From positions 78,647 through 142,646 of the forward strand of contig JAUHYW010000017.1 in the NCBI GenBank assembly GCA_030426085.1: 64,000 bases of DNA. Direction: 5' to 3'. The translations under genes and the position numbers were made by a program. Source of the DNA: a bacterium. Lineage in GTDB: Bacteria > Myxococcota_A > Bradymonadia > UBA7976 > UBA1532. Below the pieces are notes generated by a model. The model saw only the letters and a program-made list of their open reading frames with translations, was not told the origin of the DNA and did not search any database. Shown here piece by piece: positions 19,401 through 27,258 of this stretch (positions are counted from its first letter, which is position 1; every line of letters begins with the position of its first letter).

Positions 19401-19803
19401 GGTGCACCACGCCCCGGGCGTGGGCGTAGGCCAGCGCGTCGAGGATCTCGTCGGTGGCGTCGAGCAACTCGTCGAGGCCCATGCCGACGTGCAGCCGGTC
19501 GGTCAGCGACATGCCCCGCAGCCACTCCATGGCGATGTAGGGGCCGACCCGGGGGTCGTCGGCGACGTCGTACAGCCGCACGATGTGGGGGTGCTCGAGC
19601 CGGGCGACGGCCCGCGCCTCGCGGTGCAGGCGTCGCCGCAGCCGGCTGTCGGCGACGTAGGCCGGCTTGAGCCACTTGAGCGCCAGCGCCCGGCCGGCGC
19701 GCAGGTCCTCGGCCCGCCAGACCTCGCACAGCCCGCCCTCGCCGATGGGATCGAGCAGGCGATAGCGCCCCCCGATCAGCTCGCCGGCCGCCCGCGACGT
19801 CAC
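16468..19803 (-). CDS. Ser/Thr kinase with AAA-type ATPase and TPR region
   Basis: 1111 aa regulator. Residues 14-285 are a Ser/Thr kinase with Lys43, HRDLKPDN at 134-141, DFG at 158-160 and APEQ. In its glycine loop, GEGGLCEV, the third Gly is replaced by Cys. Residues about 298-650 follow an orphan AAA/STAND ATPase, but the P-loop-like APGMGRTRL has Arg where the nucleotide-binding Lys should be. From about 700 to the end are helical TPR-like repeats (RARALRGLGECRLRRGG and similar). The start is GTG 19803, overlapping the TGA of the upstream kinase gene (GTGA), so the two are almost certainly co-translated. It is a paralogue of that gene. Target genes or proteins are unknown. Confidence 0.88.
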   Translation of the reverse strand: MTSRAAGELIGGRYRLLDPIGEGGLCEVWRAEDLRAGRALALKWLKPAYVADSRLRRRLHREARAVARLEHPHIVRLYDVADDPRVGPYIAMEWLRGMSLTDRLHVGMGLDELLDATDEILDALAYAHARGVVHRDLKPDNVVVSRTPDGGEAIKLLDFGFAWLEDDADARISQSMPDIFGTPIYMAPEQITNDGELGPWTDLYALCVMLWELITGEPPFSGKNSTAVVVQHVTAPLPPFVPIDGLDVPRGLEAILRRGLEKEPARRFASADEMRRALDVVRAGEGAVDEVVDPDDGPLIGRIDVQRWLWDHAVRACEDKQLAAAVIESAPGMGRTRLCRWLRQTMADGGWMLAGMGRADADGIREALRDALGLPDEPEVPPVEALTLAFETLGLGHSEAAEPLADFLWSAGPFDRRDPARLAFVLRHLATRRPLLLCLDDLHRGGPDVMHALDQAVGVLHRAPAPVMMLLTRSLPPPLADDTPEKPGGLDLAEAFLHRRADVLSIRSLGPLGADGMAMFVAHVLGLDPEAGGPVLAAARGNPLHATHAAYALHEQGVLHGTDGGYVSDGPVPIPSDDPLTLTRGRLDRLFYDPEQALERRLAECFALIGDRLPEGAVDALAVSFETGPERLQTGIEALIQRGVMVRDARGRVAFSHRLIADTLRADVAIRSDAAILCGRVADTIARLPRQGSGPTTAERAGHALAGGLIAEAVDVQVEAALEALAHGWPRVAADALDDAAGWLTWVPRDRARHTAGLRLARARWALATERHAEAMADADAAAGWADRVIDRAVAAIARRIAGEAALGRRQLDEATHRLRLAEVAAEGRDPAEAARRMMAGGRLALARGLLPEARIRLTQAHSRFGRLDDGPGQARCQLALGLLAERSGETRNAVSRYREVVERADGLADAGLRGRAMLRIADLQRRAGRDDTAIALYEAAVEALTHADRDGSRARALRGLGECRLRRGGGSKTEPFRLALALFEDRGEDLEAAACATRLGHAALDRGDPHAAEAFYARALSHFDARSGDPRVGLLHAFIARAAQRAGQLDRRNRHLDAALEVDAAVPLRSVEFPLVLDEIAEALLREGRTEAGHRLRARAGEIRLMMSDG

Positions 19804-22800
19804 CGGGGAGCGACCCCGGCCAGGCCCGCGCGCAGGTGGCGCAGGCGGTCGGCCTCGGCCTGCCCGCCCAGGCTCTCGTGGATCCGGATCGCCCGCTCGA
19901 GCAGCAGCCCGGCCCGGCCGGCGTCCCCGGCCCGGGCGTCGACCTCAGCGATGCCCTCGAGCGCCCGGGCGAGGTCGTCGTCGATGACCGGCGAGCGGCT
20001 GTCGAGCTCCAGCGCGGCCTTCAGCTCTTGATCGCAGGCCCGCATGGCGCCCTGCTCGGCCCGGATCCAGGCGAGGCTGGCCCGCAGGATGACCTCCCGG
20101 CCTTCGTCCCCGATGTCGATGACGTGCAGCAGGGCCTCTTCGAGGCACGGCTCGGCGATTTCGAAGGCCCGCTGCTCGAGGGCCAGCATGCCCAGCTCTT
20201 CGCGGGTCGTCGCCGCCCGATCGGCGTCGCCCAGTACCTGCCACGCGGCGCCCGCGCTGCGGTAGTGCCCCGCCGCCTCGCCCAGCCGCCCCAGCTCGAC
20301 GAGCAGCCGGGCCCGGCTGACGTGGGCCCGGGCCAGCCCGGCCGAGTCGCCCAGCGCGGCGTAGCCCCGGGCGGCGGTCGCGAAGTGATCCAGCGCGGCC
20401 TCGGTGGCGTGCAGCCGGCGGTGGGCCTCGCCGAGCAGCCAGTGGCAGAACGTCGACCCGGCCCGCAGCCGGGCCCGCTCGAACGCCTCGGTCGCCCGCT
20501 CGAGCACCATGCGGGCGGTGTCGTAGTCGCCCCGGCGCAGGGCCAGCTCGCCCAGCCCCTGCCACGCCCGGGCCACCCCCTGGTCGTCGCCCGAGCGGGC
20601 CATGGCCTTGCGGGCCTGCTCGTAGAGGTCGATCGCCAGCTCGGGGCGCCCCCGGGCCCGCTCGACCATCGCCCGCCCCAGCGCGGCCCGAGCGACGCCC
20701 CGGTCGTCGTCCACCTGACGGAACGCCTCCGCCGCCCGGGCGTAGGCCTGCCCCGCCTCGTCGAGCTGCTTCTGGCGCCGCAGCAGGTCGCCCACCACCA
20801 GCAGCGCCCGCCCGACCAGCGACGCCTCGCCCCGCTGCTGGGCCCACTGATGCACCCGGGCGGCCAGGGTCCGGGCCCGCTTCTCGCCGCCCCGGTGCAG
20901 CTCCAGCTCGCTGAGGTCGAGCCACAGGGTCGCCCGGCGGCGGGCGGCGTCGGGCGAGTTCAGCCGGGCCAGCAGCGTATCGCCCCGCTCGAGCAGCTCG
21001 AGCGCGGGGTTGATCTCGCCCGCGTCCCGGGCGCTGGCGGCGGCGATCATGAAGAAGCGGGCCGCGTCTTCGAGCCGCCCCCCGAGCTGGAAGTGCTCGG
21101 CGATGCGGGCGGCGAGCGGCCCCGCCTCGTCGCCGTAGTGGGCCACCATCGCCTCGGCCGCGGTCAGGTGCACCGCCTTGATCGTCGACCGGCGGGACTC
21201 CTCTTCGAGCAGCGCCTGGCGCAGCAGCGCGTGCACGAACTGCAGCCGGTCGACCTCGGGGTTGCGGTCCTCGACCAGCAGCCGGGCGGCCAGCAGGGCC
21301 TCGACCGCCCGCTCGACCCGCTCCCGATCCTCGAAGAGCCGGATCAGGTAGTCGACGAGCAGCGGGTAGTCGAACACCTCGCCCAGCACCACCGAGCACT
21401 CCAGCACCCGGTGCACGAACTCCCCATCGGCCAGCGCCCGCAGGCTGCCCCGGGCCCGGCGCAGCAGGGTCTCTTCGAGGGTGCGCGGCCAGCGCTTGGG
21501 GCGGGCGCTGCGGGCCAGGGTCAGCCGCCCGTCGCGCTCGACGAGCTCCCGGGCCTGCCGCAGCAGCATGATCAGCTCCCGGGCGAAGAACGGGTTGCCC
21601 TCCAGCCGGCGGGCGAGGCCCTCGGCGACCCGCGCCTCGAACGGCCCCAGGGCGTCGAGCAGGGCCAGCATCGCCTGATGCTCGATGGGGCCCAGGTCAC
21701 GGCGATCGACGGTCACCCCGCGGTAGGGGGCCAGGGCCCGGGTGATCTCGCGGGCCCGGCCCTCGGGCTCGCCCCGGGCGTCGAGGTCGAACGCGACGAC
21801 GGCCAGGATGGGGAACGGCGCCCGCTCGAGGGTCGAGGCCAGCCACGTCAGGAAGCCGACCACCTCGGCCCCGGCCCGCTCGGTGCCCTCCAGCGTCAGC
21901 AGGACCGGGCGCTGGCTCGCCGCCAGCCGCAGCGCGTCGGTGATGCGGGCGTAGAGCACCTCGCCCCGGACCTCGTCCCCCCGCACCGATCGCACCTGGG
22001 AGCCGACCGCGACCGGCGGGCGCAGGAACGAGGCCAGCGCGCCCAGGCCCACGTCGTCCACCGCCGGCCCCGACGCCCCCGCGCCCCAGCGGACGAGCAC
22101 CTCGTGCAGCGCCTGCTCCGCCGGGCCCCGCTCCTCGGGCAATACCCCGAACAGCTCCTCGAGCGCGCCCCGCAGGCCGGCGCCGGCCCGGGCCCCGGCC
22201 GGCTCGTGCACCCCGCCGATGGTGGCCATCCACCCGCCCTCGGCGATCTGGTCGCGCAGCCAGGCCACCAGCCGGTTCTTGCCCATGCCGGCTCGGGCGC
22301 CGAGCATGACGATGCGCCCGTCCTGATGCTCGAAGACCCGGTGCACCGCCTCCCACAGCCAGAGCTGCTCGTCCTCCCGGCCGACGATCGGGACCTCGGC
22401 CCGGGGGGCCGGCGCCTCGGCTTCGAGGACCGGCATCGGGCCGGTCTCGGGGGCCGGGGGCAGGCTCTCGGCCGACGACGACGGACCCCCGGGGGCCGCC
22501 GCCTCGCCGACCATCAGCGCGATGCGGGCCGCGGCGTCGCTGCGGGGCACCAGCTCGGCCGAGCGGGCGGCGCCCCCGGCGTGGAACGGGGCCAGCGCCC
22601 GCCGCATCTCGGCCGCCGAGGCGTAGCGCTCGTGGGGCTGCTTGCGCAGGGCCCGCATCACCACCGCCTCGAGCCCCGGGGCGACGTGCACCCCCGGCCG
22701 GGGGATCAGCTCGGGCACCGGCTCCATGAGGTGCTTGAGCGCCACCGCCATGCCGTGGGCCCCGGTGAACGGCGGCTGCCCGGCGAGGAACTCGTAGAGG

Positions 22801-23420
22801 ATGACCCCCATCGCGTACAGATCGGTCGCCGGGCCGACCTTGCCCTTGCCCGACGCCTGCTCGGGAGCCATGTACTGCGGGGTGCCGAAGGCGTCCTGGT
22901 TGACCGCGGTCAGCTTGGTCTCGGAGTCGTCCTCGATGCGGGCGAAGCCGAAGTCGAGCAGCTTGGCCATCGGCCGGTCGGGGTCGTCCCCCTCGACGAC
23001 GACGATGTTCTCCGGCTTGACGTCCCGGTGGATCACCCCCCGGGCGTGGGTGTAGGCCAGCGCGGCGAGCATCTGGTCGACGATGTGCAGGATGACCGTC
23101 AACGACAGATCGGCCTTGCGCCGCTCGGACATGGGCGTGCCGGCGATCAGCTCCATCGAGATGAACGGGATGCCGTCCGCGTCCTCCCCGTACTCGTACA
23201 TCCGCACGATGTTGGGGTGGGACAGCGCCGAGACCGCCCGCGCCTCGCGCATGAACCGGCGTCGGATGCGGGCCTCGCGGGCGTACTCCGGCCGCAGGCA
23301 CTTCAGCGCGACCTCCAGCGCCCGCTGGTGATCGGTCGCCCGCCACACCCGCCCGACCCCGCCCTCGCCGAGCAGGGAGTCGATTTCGAACCGATCGGCG
23401 AACCGGTCGCCAGCCTGCAT
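19800..23420 (-). CDS. Ser/Thr kinase with AAA-type ATPase and TPR region
   Basis: 1206 aa with the same architecture as its downstream neighbour. The kinase domain (about 10-280) has an intact glycine loop GEGGVGRV, Lys40, HRDVKPEN at 131-138, DFG at 156-158 and APEQ. A Pro/Ala linker leads to VPIVGRE at 343-349. The ATPase P-loop GARAGMGKNRL has the Lys (381) missing in the neighbour. About 450 C-terminal residues are TPR-like helices (RAALGRAMVERARGRPELAI and others). The start ATG 23420 (MQAGDRF) begins just before the kinase fold; the frame is open upstream but unlike family members. The pair suggests two kinases derived by tandem duplication, sensing through the TPR/ATPase module; this is inferred from architecture. 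Confidence 0.88.
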   Translation of the reverse strand: MQAGDRFADRFEIDSLLGEGGVGRVWRATDHQRALEVALKCLRPEYAREARIRRRFMREARAVSALSHPNIVRMYEYGEDADGIPFISMELIAGTPMSERRKADLSLTVILHIVDQMLAALAYTHARGVIHRDVKPENIVVVEGDDPDRPMAKLLDFGFARIEDDSETKLTAVNQDAFGTPQYMAPEQASGKGKVGPATDLYAMGVILYEFLAGQPPFTGAHGMAVALKHLMEPVPELIPRPGVHVAPGLEAVVMRALRKQPHERYASAAEMRRALAPFHAGGAARSAELVPRSDAAARIALMVGEAAAPGGPSSSAESLPPAPETGPMPVLEAEAPAPRAEVPIVGREDEQLWLWEAVHRVFEHQDGRIVMLGARAGMGKNRLVAWLRDQIAEGGWMATIGGVHEPAGARAGAGLRGALEELFGVLPEERGPAEQALHEVLVRWGAGASGPAVDDVGLGALASFLRPPVAVGSQVRSVRGDEVRGEVLYARITDALRLAASQRPVLLTLEGTERAGAEVVGFLTWLASTLERAPFPILAVVAFDLDARGEPEGRAREITRALAPYRGVTVDRRDLGPIEHQAMLALLDALGPFEARVAEGLARRLEGNPFFARELIMLLRQARELVERDGRLTLARSARPKRWPRTLEETLLRRARGSLRALADGEFVHRVLECSVVLGEVFDYPLLVDYLIRLFEDRERVERAVEALLAARLLVEDRNPEVDRLQFVHALLRQALLEEESRRSTIKAVHLTAAEAMVAHYGDEAGPLAARIAEHFQLGGRLEDAARFFMIAAASARDAGEINPALELLERGDTLLARLNSPDAARRRATLWLDLSELELHRGGEKRARTLAARVHQWAQQRGEASLVGRALLVVGDLLRRQKQLDEAGQAYARAAEAFRQVDDDRGVARAALGRAMVERARGRPELAIDLYEQARKAMARSGDDQGVARAWQGLGELALRRGDYDTARMVLERATEAFERARLRAGSTFCHWLLGEAHRRLHATEAALDHFATAARGYAALGDSAGLARAHVSRARLLVELGRLGEAAGHYRSAGAAWQVLGDADRAATTREELGMLALEQRAFEIAEPCLEEALLHVIDIGDEGREVILRASLAWIRAEQGAMRACDQELKAALELDSRSPVIDDDLARALEGIAEVDARAGDAGRAGLLLERAIRIHESLGGQAEADRLRHLRAGLAGVAPR

Positions 23421-23580
23421 CCCGTCATCCGCTGCCGTGCGGCCGCCGGCCTCGCCCGACCCTCGGGGTGAACCGGCGCCCGACACCAGCCCGACCTTAA
23501 CCCGACGCTGTGCGGGGCACAATCAGAGGGCCGGGGGAGAATCTCCGGACACTTCGGGGTCGTCGTCCCCTATTCTCCCC

Positions 23581-24618
23581 ATGAGCCAGGGCAACCCGCA
23601 CGATCGATACTTCAAGGCGACCTTCTCCGACCCCCGGGTGGCCGCCGAGGCGCTGCGGCGTCGCTTGCCGCCCGAGATCGCCGAGCGCATCGACTGGTCC
23701 CGCCTCGAGCGCATGCCCGCCGAGTTCGTCGGCGAGGATCTCACCGGTCGCCACGCCGATCTCGTCTTCAAGGCGCCGCTCGCCGGCCACGACGCCTACA
23801 TCTTCGTGCTCTACGAGCACCAGTCGTCGAGCGACGGCATGATGCCGCTGCGAGCGTATATCTACATCGCCCGCATCTGGCAGCGCTGGTGGCGGGAGAA
23901 CCCGGGCGCCCGCAAGATGCCGGCCATCATCCCAGTGGTGCTGTATCACGGCGCCCGGCCGTGGAGCGGGCCGACCACGCTGCGCGCGCTGATCGACCTG
24001 CCGCCGCCGCTGCTCGACGCCCTCGCGCGCCATCTGCCCGACTTCGAACTGGTGCTCGACGATCTGAGCCGGGCCACCGACGCGGACATCGAGCGCTCGA
24101 CCCGCTTCACGCTGGCGACCCTGGCGCTGCTGGTCCTCAAGAACGGCGCGGTGCTGCCCGACCCGCTGACCGAGCGGCTGATGGGCCACCTCGCCGCGGC
24201 GCTGGGGGATGAGTCGGGGCAGGCGGCCGTCGAACGGGCGCTGCGCTATGTGTACACTGTCACCGACATCGACGCGGCGCGGATCCGGGCGAAGGTCGCC
24301 CGATCCGCACCCGGAGACCGGCTGCGAGAGGTGATCATGACGACCGCCGAGCAACTGCGAGCCGAGGGGTTCGAGCGGGGCATCGAGAGAGGCATCGAGA
24401 AGGGCATCGAGAAGGGCATCGAGAAGGGGATCGAGCAAGGCATAGAGAAGGGGCAGGCCCAAGGGCGGATCGCCATGCTCCTGCGCCTGCTCACCCTCAA
24501 GTTCGGCGAGGTGCCCCCCGAAGTCCGGGCCCGGATCGAGCGGGCCGATGTGCCCGCGCTCGATCGCTGGGCCGAGCGGGTCCTCACCGCGCCCGACATG
24601 GCCGCGGCGATCGACTGA
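23581..24618 (+). CDS. Rpn-family recombination-promoting nuclease/putative transposase
   Basis: 345 aa. The N-terminal 250 residues match the Rpn/YhgA-like PD-(D/E)xK nuclease family: HDRYFKATFSDP opening, GRHADLVF (Asp60) and the catalytic-site EHQSS (Glu79, Gln81) followed by MPLRAYIYIARIW. A charged region made by six copies of a 12-base unit encodes GIEKGIEKGIE-type repeats. The last 50 residues (RIAMLLRLLTLKFGEVP) are the usual family C-terminus. Rpn proteins cut DNA in RecA-independent transfer and have been linked to phage defence. No Shine-Dalgarno is visible; TATTCT seven bases before ATG 23581 could be a -10 element of a leaderless message. No terminal inverted repeats were seen, so it is probably not an active element. 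Confidence 0.85.
   Translation: MSQGNPHDRYFKATFSDPRVAAEALRRRLPPEIAERIDWSRLERMPAEFVGEDLTGRHADLVFKAPLAGHDAYIFVLYEHQSSSDGMMPLRAYIYIARIWQRWWRENPGARKMPAIIPVVLYHGARPWSGPTTLRALIDLPPPLLDALARHLPDFELVLDDLSRATDADIERSTRFTLATLALLVLKNGAVLPDPLTERLMGHLAAALGDESGQAAVERALRYVYTVTDIDAARIRAKVARSAPGDRLREVIMTTAEQLRAEGFERGIERGIEKGIEKGIEKGIEQGIEKGQAQGRIAMLLRLLTLKFGEVPPEVRARIERADVPALDRWAERVLTAPDMAAAID
24379..24450 (+). repeat. Six 12-bp tandem repeats inside the Rpn gene
   Basis: Six units of the GGCATCGAGAAG type, three of them identical and three with one to three changes, encode (R/K/Q)GIE tetrapeptides. The length is a multiple of three, so gain or loss of a unit keeps the frame. Such G-I-E/K repeats are common in Rpn proteins and probably form a charged helix. 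Confidence 0.9.
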
Positions 24619-24635
24619 CGCGGCGATCGACTGAC
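24603..24635. repeat. 16-bp tandem duplication over the Rpn stop codon
   Basis: The sequence CGCGGCGATCGACTGAC occurs twice with a 16-base period (24603-24619 and 24619-24635). The first copy carries the TGA stop; the second repeats it in another frame. It fills most of the short gap to the convergent MopE-like gene. Confidence 0.85.
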
Positions 24636-24649
24636 CCGCCGATCGCGCC

Positions 24650-27214
24650 TCACGGCGCCGCCCGGGCCCGCAGCGCCACCCCGAGCTGATCGTTGTCGTC
24701 CACCTGCCCTCCCAGGCGCAGCAGGTGGAACCGCCCGTTGCCCCGGGTGCTCACGCAGCGCTGGCCGTTGGCCTCGCCCGCCGCCTGGTTGGGGCACGGC
24801 CCCCAGCTCGCGCTGCCGTCGGCCGGGCCCCGGTTGTTGTCGGCCCAGCCCACGAAGACATCCACCGACTGCTGCAGCGCCGCCGCCCGCCGCGGATCGG
24901 CCTCGTCCCGGCAGATCCAGGCGAAGCCGAAGCCGTCGTTGCCGTCCACCTCGCCTCGCAGGTTCACCTTGCGATAGGCCCCGTCGAGGCCGCTCGACGT
25001 GCACCCGAGCTGCCCCGCCCGGCCGACCCCCGCCTGAGGACACGGCCCCCACACCGGCGAGTCGTCGGGCGAGGCGTTGTTGTCCCCGTGGCCCCAGAAC
25101 ACCGCGCAGTGGCTCTGCATATAGGCCGCCAGCGCCGGGTTCGCCCCGTCGTCGCAGATGAAGGACACCGCGATCTGATCGTTGTCGTCGACCTCGCCCG
25201 AGAACTGCAGCCGGGCGAAGCGCCCGTCGCGGCGGGTCCCGGCGCAGCGCACGTCGCCCGCGTTCTGCCGATCGCGCCCGGGGCAGACGCTCCAGGTCAG
25301 CGAGCCGCTCGCCGGGCCCCGGTTGTTGTCGGCGACGGCGAGGAAGACCCGGCAGCGCTGGGCGATGTACGGGCCGCACACCCCGTGGTCGTCGACGACC
25401 CCGTTGCAGTCGTCGTCGACCCCGTTGCAGGTCTCGACCGGCACCGCGCCGCAGCGCCCGCAGGCGTTGAGCAGCCCCTCGTCGGTGCGCCCGTCGCAGT
25501 CGTCGTCATCCCCGTCGCACACCTCGATCGGCACCGGCCCGCAGCGCCCGCAGGCGTTGAGGGTGCCCTCGTCCGTGGCGGTGTCGCAGTCGTTGTCCGC
25601 CCCGTCGCACACCTCGGCCCCGGTCGGGGTGCAGGCGTACTCGCAGCCGTCGTCGGCCCGGCCGTTGGCGTCGACGAAGCCCCCGTCGCAGTCGCCGAGC
25701 ACGCAGGCCCCCTCGACGCAGGCCAGACCCCGGTTGGGCTGCCCGACGCAGGCGTTGCCGCAGCGCCCGCAGTTGACCAGATCGGACGCCACGTCGATGC
25801 CGTCGTCCACGACGCCATTGCAGTCGTTGTCGACCCCGTCGCACGCCTCGACCCCGCCCCGGGTCGGCTGACAGGCGTACTCGCAGCCGTTGGCCGGATC
25901 ACCGTCGAGGTCGACGAAGCCCCCCTGGCAGCCCCCGATGAGGCACTGCCCGCCCTCGCAGCGGGCCGCGGCCCCCGGCAGATCGCAGATCCGCCCGCAA
26001 GCCCCGCAGTTCGCGACGTCGGTGATCAGGTCGAAGTCCTCGTCGGCGGCCCCATCGCAGTCGTTGTCCAGGCCGTCGCACAGCTCGGGCGCGTCGAGGC
26101 CCTCGTCGACGGCGCCGTCGCAGTCGTTGTCGATGGCGTCGCACGCCTCGGCGCCCTCCCGGGTCTCGAAGCAGGCGTACTCGCAGCCGGTGCCCGGATC
26201 GCGGTCGGCGTCGTGCCAGCCCTCGTCGCAGTCGAGCATCACGCAGCGCCCCTCGCGGCAGTCGCGGCCGGCGTGGGCGAAGGCGCAGACGGTGTCGCAG
26301 AAGCCGCAGTTGTCGGGGTCGCTCTGGCGGTCGAAGTCCTCGTCGGCGGCCCCATCGCAGTCGTTGTCCAGGCCGTCGCACGACGCCTCGCCGTCGGCCT
26401 CGTGGATGGCGGGGTAGGCGCAGACCCACGCCCCATCGTCGCACGCCGGGCGGGTGCCGGCGCAGACCCCGTCGGGCAGGCAGGCCGCCTCGGGCGGCGG
26501 GGCGTCGAGGCCCTCGTCGCTGCGGGCGTCGCAGTCGTTGTCCCGATCGTCGCACCGCTCGTCGGCGCCGGGGTGGGTGGCGGGGTCCTCGTCGTCGCAG
26601 TCGGGCCCCAGGCAGTCCGCGCCGGTGCCGTAGCCGTCGCCGTCCCCGTCGCGGCACGGCTCGCAGCCCTCGCCGTCGGCCGGCGCGCACTGGCGCACCG
26701 TGGTCGGCTCGCCGTCGACCTCCCGCTCGAACTCGAAGCAGGCGTAGCCTTCGGGGCAGACCCCGTCGGCCGAGCAGTCCTCGCCGCAATAGGTGCGCAG
26801 GCCGATGGGCAGGCACAGATCGGCCGGATCGTCGCACTCGCGGTCGGTCTCGCACGGCTTGCAGACGTCGGGCTGGTCGGTGAGGCAGACGAAGGTCCGG
26901 TCGGGGCCGGCGTTGCCGATGGGGGCGCACTCGAAGCCCGCCGGGCACTCGCCGCAGGTGCGGGTGCAGATGCGGCCGGCCTCCCGGGCCTCGACGCAGT
27001 AGCCCGAGACGCACTCGGCGTCCTCCTCGCAGGGCTCGCCGAACTCGCCCCGGCGGCCCACATCGGGCCGGGCGTCGACCACCGGGGGCAGGTCCAGATC
27101 GACCGCCTGATCGGGCAGCCCGAAGTCGGCATCGCCGACGACCGCCGGGTCGTCGACGCAGGCCGTACAGATCAGGGTCGCGATGACGAACGCGAAGCGC
27201 GCGGCGCGGTGCAT
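24650..27214 (-). CDS. MopE-like Asp/Cys-rich metal-binding lipoprotein with three C-terminal modules
   Basis: 854 aa. The lipoprotein signal ends LICTAC (Cys17). Cys-rich segments (about 45-215) lead into a long run of putative metal-binding repeats of the MopE type: CDGLDNDCDGAADE, CDAIDNDCDGAVDE, CDGVDNDCNGVVDD, CDGDDDDCDGRTDE and others, alternating with NCGxCGxxC units. These repeats are common in large Myxococcota surface proteins and probably bind calcium or copper. From about residue 617 to the end come three consecutive modules of about 80 residues sharing VF...DNN..P.DGS..W.PCP and a later G.VD.ND motif, which I do not recognise. GGGGGAGGAG before ATG 27214 is a strong ribosome site. 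It is 44 bases downstream of the PA-like lipoprotein gene, same strand. Confidence 0.87.
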   Translation of the reverse strand: MHRAARFAFVIATLICTACVDDPAVVGDADFGLPDQAVDLDLPPVVDARPDVGRRGEFGEPCEEDAECVSGYCVEAREAGRICTRTCGECPAGFECAPIGNAGPDRTFVCLTDQPDVCKPCETDRECDDPADLCLPIGLRTYCGEDCSADGVCPEGYACFEFEREVDGEPTTVRQCAPADGEGCEPCRDGDGDGYGTGADCLGPDCDDEDPATHPGADERCDDRDNDCDARSDEGLDAPPPEAACLPDGVCAGTRPACDDGAWVCAYPAIHEADGEASCDGLDNDCDGAADEDFDRQSDPDNCGFCDTVCAFAHAGRDCREGRCVMLDCDEGWHDADRDPGTGCEYACFETREGAEACDAIDNDCDGAVDEGLDAPELCDGLDNDCDGAADEDFDLITDVANCGACGRICDLPGAAARCEGGQCLIGGCQGGFVDLDGDPANGCEYACQPTRGGVEACDGVDNDCNGVVDDGIDVASDLVNCGRCGNACVGQPNRGLACVEGACVLGDCDGGFVDANGRADDGCEYACTPTGAEVCDGADNDCDTATDEGTLNACGRCGPVPIEVCDGDDDDCDGRTDEGLLNACGRCGAVPVETCNGVDDDCNGVVDDHGVCGPYIAQRCRVFLAVADNNRGPASGSLTWSVCPGRDRQNAGDVRCAGTRRDGRFARLQFSGEVDDNDQIAVSFICDDGANPALAAYMQSHCAVFWGHGDNNASPDDSPVWGPCPQAGVGRAGQLGCTSSGLDGAYRKVNLRGEVDGNDGFGFAWICRDEADPRRAAALQQSVDVFVGWADNNRGPADGSASWGPCPNQAAGEANGQRCVSTRGNGRFHLLRLGGQVDDNDQLGVALRARAAP

Positions 27215-27258
27215 GGCTCCTCCCCCCGGCGCTCCCGGCGCCATCGGGGGAGTATAGC

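Noticed and set aside
23581..24618. Rpn gene as an insertion sequence
   Set aside because: No terminal inverted repeats or target duplications flank it, and the family is largely not a classic transposase.
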